A DNA stretch of 64,000 nt from Gigaspora rosea (Eukaryota; Glomeromycota; Glomeromycetes; Diversisporales; Gigasporaceae): positions 261,216 through 325,215 of the forward strand of contig QKWP01000206.1 of NCBI GenBank assembly GCA_003550325.1, written 5' to 3'. Positions 22,045 through 32,849 of this stretch are shown here, one piece after another; position 1 is the first letter of the stretch, and every line of letters begins with the position of its first letter. The notes under the pieces were generated by a model. It was given only the letters and a program-made list of their open reading frames with translations. It did not search any database and was not told the origin of the DNA. Made by a program: the position numbers and the translations under genes.

Positions 22045-23712
22045 GATGGGTACAAAAACCTTTTGCGTAAAATGACAGAATCCAAAATTAGAATAGCCAC
22101 TTTAAACGTAAAAGGGTTAAATGATAGTGGTAAACAACAAAGAACTTTTACATTGTTAAAATCATACAAATTGGATATTATAATGTTGCAAGAGACAAAT
22201 TTAAATGACGAGAAAAAAAGAAGCTTTCTCAAAAAACAATGGCTGTGTGACTCAATATGGACAGAAAAAACGGTAATTCTAGCCGGTAAACATAGCATAC
22301 AATTTAAGAAGATGGAGGTGAAAAAGGTGGACAAATCATTACGACCAAATTCTCATATCAAGGACGGTATTATAACGTAACTAACGTATACGCACCACCC
22401 ATCTTAGAGGATAGAGTAATCTTCTTCAGTGAATGGTCTCCAAAATTGAGCGAAGAGGATATAAATATAATTACAGGGGACATGAACACTAATCTAAACC
22501 CAGAAAAGAATCGAGTTAGCCAAGCTACCCCACAAAGAGACAATTCAAAGGAAATCCTGGCAAATAAAATAGCAGGTTTTTATAATATTGCAGATTTCGC
22601 GCAAGAAAGTCCATTCCTCACCTTCTTCCAAAATACCTGTAACAATAACTCAATGGGAACATGTATAGACTATATTTTTATAGACAAAAAATATGGACAT
22701 TGCATTTCGGAGGTCCAAACCTGGTATGGGAACTCAGACCATTTATTGTTAGAATGTTCGGTGAACTTCGATCGTCTACAGAAGAGGAAAAGAAAATTAG
22801 AAAAATAAAAAACTGCGCCTTGAAATTTTGGAAGAACTAAAGTGTGAGGAGTTAGTGCAAGATTGGGATAACTGTAAAATCAACATACAGTCAATCACAA
22901 GAGCTTTTAGAATGCAAAAAAGACCAGAAGATGAAATAGCAAAATAAAATAAGAAATTGACAATGCTCAAAACTCAGCAAGCAAAAACAAATAGGGGGAA
23001 TTAAGTACAAGCCCAAATAGGGGAATTAGAATCTAAGGTGAGCTCCAAAGTAACAAAACTAGCAGAGAAGTGGGCCGTTAAATCTAAGGCGAGATGGGCA
23101 GAAAAAGGAGAAAGGTCAATAAGATATTTTTCACATGCTTCAAAAATAGACAAAGTAAGGTATGCCAAAAGATAATAAAGGTGCCGGAGTCTGAGAGAGA
23201 AAGGGGTATAGATACCCTACATTACATAAGAAACTAGTATAAAGGTCTATATAAGAAAGAAGGGATAGACCACAATGCAATGGAAGAAATAGTATGGAGC
23301 CCTCCTGAGGTCACGGAAAATATGAACAAACAACTTCTGAAAGAGATCACCAAGGAAGAAATAAAACAAGTTATCAGATTACTACCAACCAACAAGTCAC
23401 CCGGGACAGACGGGTTGACCTACGAATTCTACAAAGGAACAATAGAAACTGTAACCCCGGTATTAGAGAAAGTCTTTAACAAGGTACTAAGCGAAAGTAA
23501 AATGCCTCACTCCTGGCATAAGAGCCTAATTATTCTAATACCAAAGAAAGCCGAGAATTTAGAGGAAATTCAGAATTGGCATCCCATCTCAATGGTTAAC
23601 TACGATGCAAAAATATTTATAAAGATCATGGCAGAACGCCTCAATATAATTTGCAATGAGATAATACCAGAACACTAGCAGGGGTTCGTCAATTACGGAT
23701 GCGGCACTGGAT

Positions 23713-24758
23713 TAGTGTTTTGACCTGGGTAGGTGTCACCCGGGTCACCCGCGGGTGGGTGGGTGACCCGGGTCAAGTTGTAACAGCCCGGGTGAAAACG
23801 GGTGGGTCAACCCGCAGGTGACCCGTGAGTCAACCCACGGGTCACCCACAGGCAGAGACCCGATACAAATTTAAATCGATTATGCAAATTAAACCAAATT
23901 TCTAAGAGAACTTATGTGATATTCTATAATGCCACAATTCTGTAATGCCGCAATGCCATGTCGCAATAACATTGTAACAATGTGATACCGTAACTACGGT
24001 ATAATATTATAATGTTATAATTAAGTAATTAATTCACTCCAAACCGGAAACTGATGAATATGTTATTATTTGCAATACATCATTTCATTTACATTAATTA
24101 ATCGGTAACATAAAAGTTATTTAAAGTGTATTCTGCAGCAGAATACAATAGTTATAATAAATTTTAAACACGTAAGTATGTATGCATATATAAGCCATAA
24201 ATGCTGTGTCATTCCGATCAATTAGCTCGCTAAAGATGCTCTCAAACAATGACTTATAGACTGGTCTAATTGGCCAAAAAAAATAAATCACGACGTTTAA
24301 GTTAAAATAAAACCTAGACCTACCCCTTTATTCATAGTCATTACATGTACAAAATCAATGAAGTCAACAGAATAAAATTCGAAAAATATTTAATAGTATA
24401 TTATTTAAAAGAAACCATAATGCAGTACAGAATTTTAATAAACGGCGGCATTATGGCATTATGGTATTACGACTTTACGGCTCACAGCAATTACGGCAAA
24501 AAATACGGCAATGCCGTAACAGTATTATTTGTAAAATTAATTCTACCACCAACTATAGGTTACACCCACCCGGGTCAAAATCACTAGTCATATTAAGTAC
24601 CAGAGATTTTTTTTAATTGACCCAGGTGACCCGTCGGGTCACCTGTCGGGTGACCTGGGTGGTGCCTTTTTTTGGACTGCCCTGTTTCCACCCGGGTGGC
24701 ACATAGTCCACCCGTCAGGTGACCCGGGTGAAGATTTTTTAGACAGGTCAATTCACTA
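23713..24758. mobile_element. hAT-type element with GC-rich ends, 1046 bp
   Basis: Target duplication CACTGGAT (23705-23712, 24759-24766) is perfect. Termini are TAGTGTTTTGACCTG and the inverse of TAGTGAATTGACCTG. Both ends are packed with GACCCGGGT / GGGTGACC repeats, an abrupt GC-rich change against the AT-rich surroundings. The interior (23920-24520) has TAATGCCGTAATGCC-type repeats, possibly a nested element. No transposase. It splits the RT of LINE-A5 between fingers and motif A. Confidence 0.92.
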
Positions 24759-26043
24759 CACTGGATATTATTACGACTATTAGGAATCAGAGGGAACAGA
24801 CCAACCTGCATTGGATGCTGTTAGTGGATCAGGCCAAGGCATTCGATAGGGTAAGCCACAAGTTCTTAGAGTATATACTTGGTAAAATGAACTTTGAACA
24901 AAAAGCCATAAAGTTGGTGATGAATCTGTTCAGTCAACAAGAAGCGCATATCGTTGGAGAAAATGAACTATCAAGTTCCTTCAAAGTGGAAAGAGGTGTA
25001 AGACAGGGTGACCCCATATTCCCTCTTTTGTATATCCTAGTGTTTGGACCACTTTTAAGACAACTGGATGAAAAGGTCGTAGGGATCCCCCTAGGCAGAC
25101 ATAGGTTCAAATTGTCAGCTTATGCTGATGACCTTTCAATTGGAATAAGTTTGGCACTGGACTGGAATAACATGATTCACCTTTTTGGGCTATATGAAAA
25201 AGCCTCAAATGCTAAAATAAATAAAAACAAAACAAAGTTGGTACCTTTAACCCCTACAGTGGAAAGGGTGACTCTGGAAGGGGAAGAACAATACAATAAG
25301 GTGAAGGAACAAGACATGTTAAGGATTTTAGGATATGAAATTCAAAGGGACAGCTTGCCAAAGAAAGGCCTATGGCAACGGGTCATTAAAAAATTAAAAA
25401 AATCAATAGATCAATACAAGCTCCGAGACCTCTCGTTTAGGGGAAAGATCTTGATCAAAAGTTTGGTACGCCGTATACATTTTAATACCAAATAGAAAGC
25501 AATTATCAGAGCTCAACAATATGATATCAAATAGGATAAAGAATAAGTCCAAAATGTTTTCTAAATATGCCAAGTTTCAAGAGGACTATGCTGATGGTGG
25601 CTTACGAGCCCCGATACTGAAAAACTTAATGGACGCTAGACTAGTGATGATGTGGAAGAAACTATGTACCAGGGATCGAATTGGGCAAAATACGAAAGAG
25701 AAAGAATTAACAACAAACTCAGAGAAAAGAGGAATATAGAGTAGTATGGGCCTTACATGGAACAGACATAAGCATAAAGGCGTGGCTGGCAGAATGGAGA
25801 GCACATCTAAGGGCCTGGAAAAGAGTAAAAGGGAGTATACAATCCACAAGAAATTGGCCATGGGACCCAGATGATCTCGTGGTAGGCAAATTAAAAGGGA
25901 ACGAAGGCAACTGAAGCCTTGAACAAGAGACCACGAGTAATACAGGGAGAGTAGGCCTGCCAAACGAATATAGCACAGATTGGATTCTTACAAGAGAGAT
26001 ACAATTTAAGAAACTGGATCTTTATTGGCGTCTGTATCACAAG

Positions 26044-26282
26044 TAGTGATGCCACCGAAATTGATTTTTGAAAAAGGCCTATTTCGTCTTCATTAGAGAA
26101 AATTAAAATTTTTTATAAGGAAGAACAAATAAAATTTATATAGATATGTTCCTTATAATTTCGTCTATTCAAAAAAAGTATCAAATAATTTCGTCTTTCA
26201 AGTAAAATAGATCAAAATAAATTTCGTCTTCAAATTTTAATTTCGGGTTTTAGAACACCGAAATGCTTTCGTCCTCATGTAT
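26044..26282. mobile_element. Small insertion in LINE-A5, probably hAT-type
   Basis: The host reading (LYHK-ALPLGYRLKH in the LINE) is interrupted between TATCACAAG and AATCAAAG, an imperfect 8-bp direct repeat. The insert starts TAGTGATGCCACCGAAA and is rich in TTTCGTCTTC repeats. The TIR is weak, so the superfamily call is tentative. Confidence 0.6.
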
Positions 26283-26803
26283 AATCAAAGGCCCTCCCGC
26301 TGGGGTACAGATTGAAGCATACAGATTGATTAAACAATGGTAGTTGTCCTTGGTGCCCGAACGAAGAACAGACCATTGAACATTTTGCTGTAGAATGTCC
26401 TAGCAGTGAAATTGTGTGTGATGAGGCGTTAAGACTCATAAAGCCGAACACTGGTGCGAGGCGCCCCGCGTCAAAGCAGAAGATCTTTTCGTTAAGTCAT
26501 TGGACGAGCAAAGAAAGTAAATGTGCCACACAATGGTTGCACATACAAGCCTGTTACAAAATTTGGTGTATCTACACCAAAGCCAAATGGGAGGGGAATG
26601 TCTCACAAGATCGGAAATAGCTTATAGGACGAAAGCAAGACTAAAGGCGGAAATTAGGCAATTGCTGTTCAATTTGGCGGGTAAGCAGAAGAAAAAAGAG
26701 GTAGATATAGATTCCTTATATGTATTTAGAGCACATTAAAGATATAATAAATAAAGATCGCCAATAGCAACCCCAGTTTGCGCTGAGGGAAATTTCAAAA
26801 AAA

Positions 26804-27019
26804 AGAGATAAATTCTTTTGAGTGCATTAATAGTTTTTGTAAGCTTTTTAGTATGAAGTTCTTTTCGTTTTCTATATACCGAAATGGGATACATATTTGG
26901 GTTTGGGTATGAACCCAAACTAGGTAGAAATACCGATTTCCAAACCCAAACTAAGTAGAAACAACGTAACTAAAAAAAAGAGTTTGGGCCACAACCCTAG
27001 TGGATGTTTAGGTGATGCC
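26804..27019. other. Non-coding spacer
   Basis: Contains AACCCAAACTA-type direct and inverted repeats (26900-26965). No coding signal. Confidence 0.4.
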
Positions 27020-27190
27020 TAATTATCCACTAATAAGGTCCTTACACTGCTATTGCAATTGCGGAGCAGTTACAGTGGCAGTGCAAGAACCTTATTAATA
27101 GATAGTTAGGCTACATGGCGCTGTACAAGACCTATTGGTAAAATGCCCGTGGCTGCAATAGCAGTGCAAGGACTTTATTGGTGATTAGTT
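27020..27190. repeat. Inverted-repeat element (candidate MITE)
   Basis: About 39-bp arms at 27020-27058 and 27152-27190 are inverse copies with several mismatches (shared AAGTCCTTRCACTGCTATTG). The loop repeats parts of the arm. No clear target duplication. Confidence 0.55.
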
Positions 27191-27899
27191 AGACTCCGCA
27201 ACTACAGAGACCTGAAACAGATGCTAAGGATAATACTGGGCGTATGTTAGATATCTTTATTATGCTTGTGTTTTTATGTATTAGTCAAGGTGTGGTTTAG
27301 GTCCTTGGGTTTAGGAAATTTTGGAACTGGGAGGTCAGTAGTTTATGCGTTTAGCAGGTTGTGAGAATGATTGGTATGGGTTCAAATAATCAGTCCTAGA
27401 CTAGAGGTTTTGTCATAGGTATTGATTTTAAAGTATGAATACTTGAGCTTGTTTGGATAGCGAACCTATTTCTATTAGTGCTGTTAATCAGTCTGTCCGG
27501 TCTATCTTGGCCCAAAGGCTGGCAATCTTTTAAAAAGTTAGACTGGACTGGGTCCAGGACTGATTAGGAATAATCAGTATGAGACCGGACAGACTGATTA
27601 TTCGACTAATTAAATGTCTATAAATTGCACCAACTTATTAATTTATTACCTGTTATTATTATAGACTTCATTCAAATGATTAATTTATTACTCCTTCATT
27701 ACATAAAGCTACCTCTAAACAAATGTCTAAATCTGTCTATTATTATTAGAACTAGTATAATAATGCATACGAATTTTGAAACCATGCATATAATTTTCGC
27801 AAATATATTTTTATGCGAGTATGCTAGCATAATGCAGGTCATTTTATCTCAAGCATTTGGAAGTTCCCAACTGGAAAAATTATTATAAATTATAAACAA
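27191..27899. other. Non-coding region with one inverted repeat
   Basis: 27490-27605 holds arms TAATCAGTCTGTCCGGTCT and the inverse AGACCGGACAGACTGATTA, a probable small hAT-like MITE (ends TAGTG / CGACTA). The remainder is featureless AT-rich DNA. Confidence 0.5.
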
Positions 27900-27946
27900 G
27901 GTCAAGAGTAGAACAAAATTCCTTAATATTCCAACAATAGAGTGTT

Positions 27947-30590
27947 TTTTATAAACCAGATATAATAGCAGGGGATGGCATTGATCAAGGGGAGGTTATT
28001 TCTTCTCTGATCTGGAGAATATTTTACGACCCACTCCTGGTTGAAATACAGAATCAGCAAGAATTCGGTTATGATCTAGTGGTACAGTGGCCAACAGACC
28101 TTCATACCAACAATTATTGCACGGGTCTTATGTAACAACCCGTGCTTTTTTCATTAACTTATTGGCACGGGATTGTTACGTCAGACACCGTGCAATAAAA
28201 TAGTTATTATATGGGTGTTGAATAACCCATTACACACACGGGTTCATATTTAAATCCTGTGCCTTCGGCACGAATATGAACCTGTGTGTACTGAGTTATT
28301 CACTACAACCCATACAATAACTATAAAATACAAAGCTCAACATATACAGGTTCCGGTTATTGCATATGCCGATGATACGATCTTCATCGCACGGAATAGA
28401 GCAGAAATGGAGCAAATTCTAGAGATTGCAACAGAATTTTACACACTAAATGATATCGAAATTAACACTAAAAAGTCAGAACTGCTCATAGCAGGTATAA
28501 GAAGCAAAGAACCAAGATTTATTGAATATGAAACGACAAACAGGGAAAAAATAACGGAGAAAAAAAGGAATAAGTCCACGCGTTTTCTGAGCATTTGGCT
28601 ATCTAGTAGCCCCAACACCATCATACAATGAACCTAGTCAAAAAAGAAGTTAGCACCATCATAAGGGCAATTAGCAAAAAGCGTGCATCCTTGGCGCAGC
28701 TAGTATACATTAATAACTGTGTACTTATCTCCCGGCTCAAGTACAAATTGCAGCATTGTATTCTAAAAAGAGACCAGTACGATAGATTACAGAGCCCGAT
28801 TATGATGGTGATAAAGAATAAATCAGACATGGCCTCAACAGCTGTGAGCTCAATTTTTCGCATAAAAATCTGGTGGGCTTAAGAACATTATGGCAAAACC
28901 AAATGGCACATCATATTATGGAGCTTAGAAAGCATTTGAATAACAAGAAAAGTGGATCATGTATCACAATACTTGAGCTACCAAGACTAGAAGCAGTTAA
29001 ACTCAAACATAATCTTGCCTACAAAATTTTAACAGAGGTGAGGAGAATGAACCTTAACTTGCGCTCGGAGGAAATGGCCAGTTAGCAGAAGAAGGAACAG
29101 AAATTGCAAGTCTGTTAAATCAAAAAGCCCTAACTAGCTTCTGCCGGGAGAAGAACATGGGGTTATTCTTTCTCGAACAATTAATTGATTACACTGGAGG
29201 TATGCTGGGCACATGGAAACAGCTCAAAAAAAGTAAAAAGCAAAATGCAGCAGGAAGAAAACCGGCATGGTTTGCAAGAATAGAAGAGCTAGTTCTAATG
29301 GAGGCCGGTAGCAGAAAATTAAAGGTGCCCTATGAAATAAGTGGGTTTAATATGCTTAGTCCTATAATTCCACTGTCCAAAATAAATGAAGACAAGAAAG
29401 TAAAAGACTGGGTCCTCGTGAAGACAAGAGAAGGGCATGAAATAGGAAGAGTAGCTCAGAAAAATTATAAAAAGCATCTTGTAATAGAGCACTGGCAGGC
29501 CAGAAAGAGAATGCGTGACAGTAGCCTAGTTATCAATAGGTGTACGGGCTGTGAACTTAACCAGGTAGAAGAAGAGAATCACGAAAACTCCTGCTTAATA
29601 AAAAGAGGTCAGAAAAACAGGAGTATTGCATTTGATGCAAAGTTAGTTGAAATGGCGCATTCGGACGACCATAGCCGGTATATTACAACTCCACTAAGTT
29701 ACTTTACGAATGTTATGGTGAATAATGGAAGAAAAATGGATGCCACAAGTACAGAAGCAAACGAGCGACAGTTTGAGAGCATTGCAGTTTCCACATTGGA
29801 AAGAGAGTTGATTGAAAGCTCTCTTGAAAACTCTGAAACAACAAGAAAACTTATTGAAATCGCACAAGACTGTGCACAGCGGAAATCAATTTGCTTCTAC
29901 ACTGATGGCTCACTAATAAATAGTGAGGAGGATCCAGAAAAGAGAAGAATGGGCCTCAGTTGGGTAGCCATAAGAAGTGAAAAGGAAAAAGTACCCAAGC
30001 AAGTGATTGCAAGGTTTCAAGGTGCAATCAGAGACTGGCTCTCTTCTACTAGAGCAGAACTTGCGGCTATATGGTCGGCCTTACTTGTCGCACTAGCAGA
30101 AGCAGCAGTCACTATATGCACGGACAGTGCAGCAGCAATTCAGGCGATTTAAGCAGGCATGACAAAAGGGAAAAATAGTAAGATACTCAAAAGGAAAAAT
30201 CTATGCCTGCTAGAACACATAAACAGATTGGTACAGATTAAGAAGCCAAAGCTAAGACTTCAAAAAGTTAAAGGACATAGCGGAATCCCTGAGAATGAAG
30301 CAGCCGACAAGTTAGCTAAAGAAGGTGCATTAGGCAACAGAATTTTATCACCCAAATGGCCATGGAACAGGGGGGCATGCACCGAGTTGAAATAGAAAAA
30401 CATCAGAGTGAACAATGGAACGAGAAGCTTTATTACACAGCTCACGGAAGTCAGTATAGATGTAGAGTGGTCACGTTTGAAAAGCATCACGAAATGGAAA
30501 AGATATGGTAATGTGGAAAGAGGTATAGAGGAATATCGAAAAAGTTAAGGGACAGAAATGTAGAAGTAGTATAGAAAATAGAGATTGGAG
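27947..30590 (+). pseudogene. LINE-B1 RT and RNase H, broken
   Basis: RT pieces: 27950-28090 (GDGIDQGEVISSLIWRIFYDPLL, i.e. motif B) and, after a MITE, VIAYADDTIFIA (motif C, about 28360). A connecting region follows (28628-29084). The 29157-30152 frame ends in an RNase H domain with the catalytic set: FYTDGS (Asp, 29903), RAELAAIW (Glu, about 30055) and CTDSAAAIQAI (Asp, about 30120). A stop at 30150 separates it from 30159-30395 with VKGHSGIPENEAADKLA (His and last Asp). So all DEDD/His residues exist but across a stop. The family reverse-transcribes its RNA and degrades the RNA of the hybrid. Truncated by the LINE-A6 insertion; the rest resumes at 36266. Confidence 0.85.
28108..28324. mobile_element. 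Hairpin MITE inside LINE-B1 RT
   Basis: Two back-to-back inverted repeats. 28113-28197 pairs ATTGCACGGG with CCGTGCAAT. 28201-28324 is a long hairpin with arms of about 60 bases closed by GTGCC-TTC-GGCAC. The outer ends (CAATTATTGCACGGG and the inverse of AGTTATTGTATGGG) are related to each other. It splits RT motifs B and C of the host. No clear target duplication. Confidence 0.65.
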
Positions 30591-30750
30591 TGATCTACAC
30601 ACACTCTCTCCTGACCATATAAAGCAAGAGATGGGTATTTTATTTTTCAAAGATACAAGCACACATCTTAACAGAAAAGTTTACAAATCACAACGAACAG
30701 GGGCTTGTCCCTACGGGAACAAGAAAAGTAGACTAGAGGTGACTTATAGT

Positions 30751-32818
30751 ATGGACGAAGTGGAAACAATGGGTAAAAGAAAAAAAACAAACCAACCGGA
30801 CACGTCAAATGGGATGAACAAAGAAAACAACAAGCTAAACAAACACACAGCAAAACAAACAGTACAGTCAACTCGACATCGAAAAATACCCCTACTGTCA
30901 CACGTAGCGAGATTGAAACACAGAAAGAAAGCTGGGACGACATGATGATAGAAGATACAAATAGTCTAAAAGATATTACAAATGTTACACCCCTTTCTCA
31001 GAAGAGCAAGCAACAAAAGACATCGATACTGCAGTAACTGAAATTAGGTCGTCAAACATGAAAGCGGCAAATGAAACATCAAGAGAGGAATTTTTCAACG
31101 AAGATGTAGAATTTTTCAACTTGGAAGAAACCACGAGCACAGAATGTAAGGCAGAAACCTCGTCGGAACCCACACATGAGCAAGTTCGCAAAGATGGGAA
31201 TCCCAAAGGAAAAGGTTCTACACAGTATAGGCAATGGACCTCCCTGTTCTCGAAATTGAAAAGAGGCAGATCGACTTTTTCGTCTTTTTCACCCCAGAGG
31301 ACAATCAAGTCTATGAATGAAAATGCATTAATAGTTGAAATAAGCAATCTACTCTGCTCATTCAATGAAATTATGGAATTGTTATTCAAAACAGCAGGAT
31401 TCGATATCTGCGCAGCAAAGCAACACTTTACAAGAGGATGCAGAACACACCTAGAAATTACTTTCAATGATAAGGATACCCTGAAACAGTACGCAACGAA
31501 AGGCATTGAGATACTAAATAGAACGTACTTTGGGTACATTCCAATGGATACGAGAAAAACCTTCCTGTCGATTAGATGCAGAAATGTCCCACTTGGCAAG
31601 AAGGAAAAGGTCTCGGAGGCTCTTCTAGAAGCTTTTAAGAGGGTTGGGAAAGTTACGTCAATTAAGCCGTTGCTAATCGATGGAACACCCCACACTACTG
31701 ACCAATGAATGGTTGTTTTTGAAACTACGGAAGACTATGACCTTGAGGCTAGGATACCCAGGTTTACTCATGTCTGAGACAATAAGGTTATGGCAGAATG
31801 AAAATCAGTATCCAAAGTCTGTTACTTCTGTGAGAAGGAGTGATACATTAGGAAAGATTGCCAACAGTTCCAGGCATCCGTTGCAGCAAGAAGCAGGTTT
31901 TACAACCAGAAAAATACCATTGCAACAGTTGAAGAATCTGATAATATGCAAGAGGAGGAGGCCTCCACTTCTTCCACATCAGATAACTTGCAAATGGAAG
32001 TACATGAACAAATCGGTCAATTGGAATCAGGCGCGATAGCTACAGGCTACAGAAAAGGTAACTGAAGGAAAGTCTCAAACAAAAACACAACCCCCCGTAA
32101 ACAAAGAGGCAGCTATGGCAACAAATCGGGAAGAAACGGAAGCCACTCATGACAAGTTGGCAGAAATGTATGACAACCCTGGGAACTTCAAAGACCCGAA
32201 TGAGAACACAGAACCAATTAAGGCGGACCTCCCTATAGTGGACGCTGAAAAAGAATACGCTCCAGTAGTGATACAAATAGATAAAAATTTTTCAATCGAT
32301 TAGTTGATAGATCATTTTATCCAACTAATTGATTAATCGATTTTATTCAACTAATCGATTAGTTGGCGATTAATCGATTAGTTGATTAATCGATTGACCA
32401 ATCAATTAATTGAATAAATAATAAATGAAACTTGGTAAAATACACATAAGATAGCAACTGAAAACAGCCAAGTTGATATTCTTATATGATCAGTTGATTA
32501 AACGACCAATTGACTAATCGATTAATTAGTCGATTAATCAATTAGTTGGCCAATCGATTAATCGATTAGTCGACTAATCGATTAATCAACTAAGTTGGGT
32601 CTGTAAAATTCAAATCAATTAGTTGTCAACTTTACAACTAATCGATTAATTCGATATTCGATTTGTATCACTACGCTCCAGACCTGGGTGAGGATGGGTT
32701 CACAACAGTTACGTATAAGAAACCTGTTACCAAAAAAGGAGGAATTAGTAAGAAGAAAGATAGCAGGAGATCTGCCCCTTATATCCATAAGGGGAAAGTG
32801 AACCAATCCCAACTCTAG
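30751..32818 (+). pseudogene. LINE-A6 ORF1, frameshifted and MITE-interrupted
   Basis: ATG 30751 (MDEVETMGKRKKTNQ); the internal ATG at 30769 matches the start of A2 and A7 (MGK-). One base is missing near 30865 relative to A7, shifting the frame. Core at 31058-31708: LFSKLKRGRSTFSSF, NALIVEISNLLCSFNEI, AAKQHFTRGCRTHLEITF, YFGYIPMDTRKTFLSIR. Three tryptophans are stops in the next 95 bases (31706, 31775, 31799), followed by a stop at 31841 inside the zinc knuckle region (CYFCEKE). The acidic tail is split by a hAT MITE and resumes with DGFTTVTYKKPV. Role as for other LINE-A ORF1 proteins. Confidence 0.82.
32266..32673. mobile_element. hAT-type MITE with ATCGATTA-rich interior
   Basis: Perfect 8-bp duplication CGCTCCAG (32258-32265, 32674-32681); terminal repeats TAGTGATACAAAT. 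The interior is a run of AATCGATTAGTTG and its inverse. The uninterrupted site is visible in LINE-A7 (about 45070) and A8 (about 60465). A second copy is at 37693-38109. Confidence 0.93.
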
Positions 32819-32821
32819 TTT

Positions 32822-32849
32822 GGGAACACAAACCCTTTACGTTAATATG
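32822..32849 (+). promoter_or_regulatory. Conserved ORF1-ORF2 linker of LINE-A
   Basis: AACCCTTTACGTTAATATG, ending in the ORF2 ATG (32847). It matches A8 (60621-60639) and A7 (44920-44900), and resembles A3 (9718-9735) and A5 (22056-22074). Possible reinitiation or internal-start signal (inference). Confidence 0.5.

Larger units (their letters stand above)
22072..26740 (+). pseudogene. LINE-A5 ORF2, frameshifted and interrupted
   Basis: ATG 22072 (MTESKIRIATLNVKG) follows a CCTTTTGCGTAAA linker. Endonuclease motifs: MLQETN, TGDMNTN (Met for Phe), CIDYIFID and NSDHLLLE (22072-22808). RT fingers NNKSPGTDGLTYEFY read as TNKSPGTDGLTYEFYKG at 23280-23678. A hAT element then separates this from motif A (DQAKAFDRVSH), motif B (GVRQGDPIFPLLYILVFG) and motif C (AYADDLSIGI) in one long frame, 24815-25495. 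The thumb follows, then a second insertion at about 26044, and the C-terminal finger CPWC-X7-H-X4-C at 26350-26400. Numerous frameshifts and stops. Confidence 0.88.
21466..26803 (+). mobile_element. LINE-A copy A5, 5'-truncated
   Basis: ORF1 tail, linker, ORF2 and 3' tail of a LINE-A copy, interrupted by a hAT element (23713-24758) and a smaller insertion (about 26044-26282). The tail (AATAAAGATCGCCAATAGC, stem CCCAG/CTGAGGG, A-run) ends near 26803. The 5' boundary is approximate and no target duplication was found. Confidence 0.82.

Noticed and set aside
32280..32660. CRISPR-like array of AATCGATTAGTTG
   Set aside because: No regular spacers, the motif occurs in both orientations, and it lies inside a hAT MITE with TIR and 8-bp duplication.
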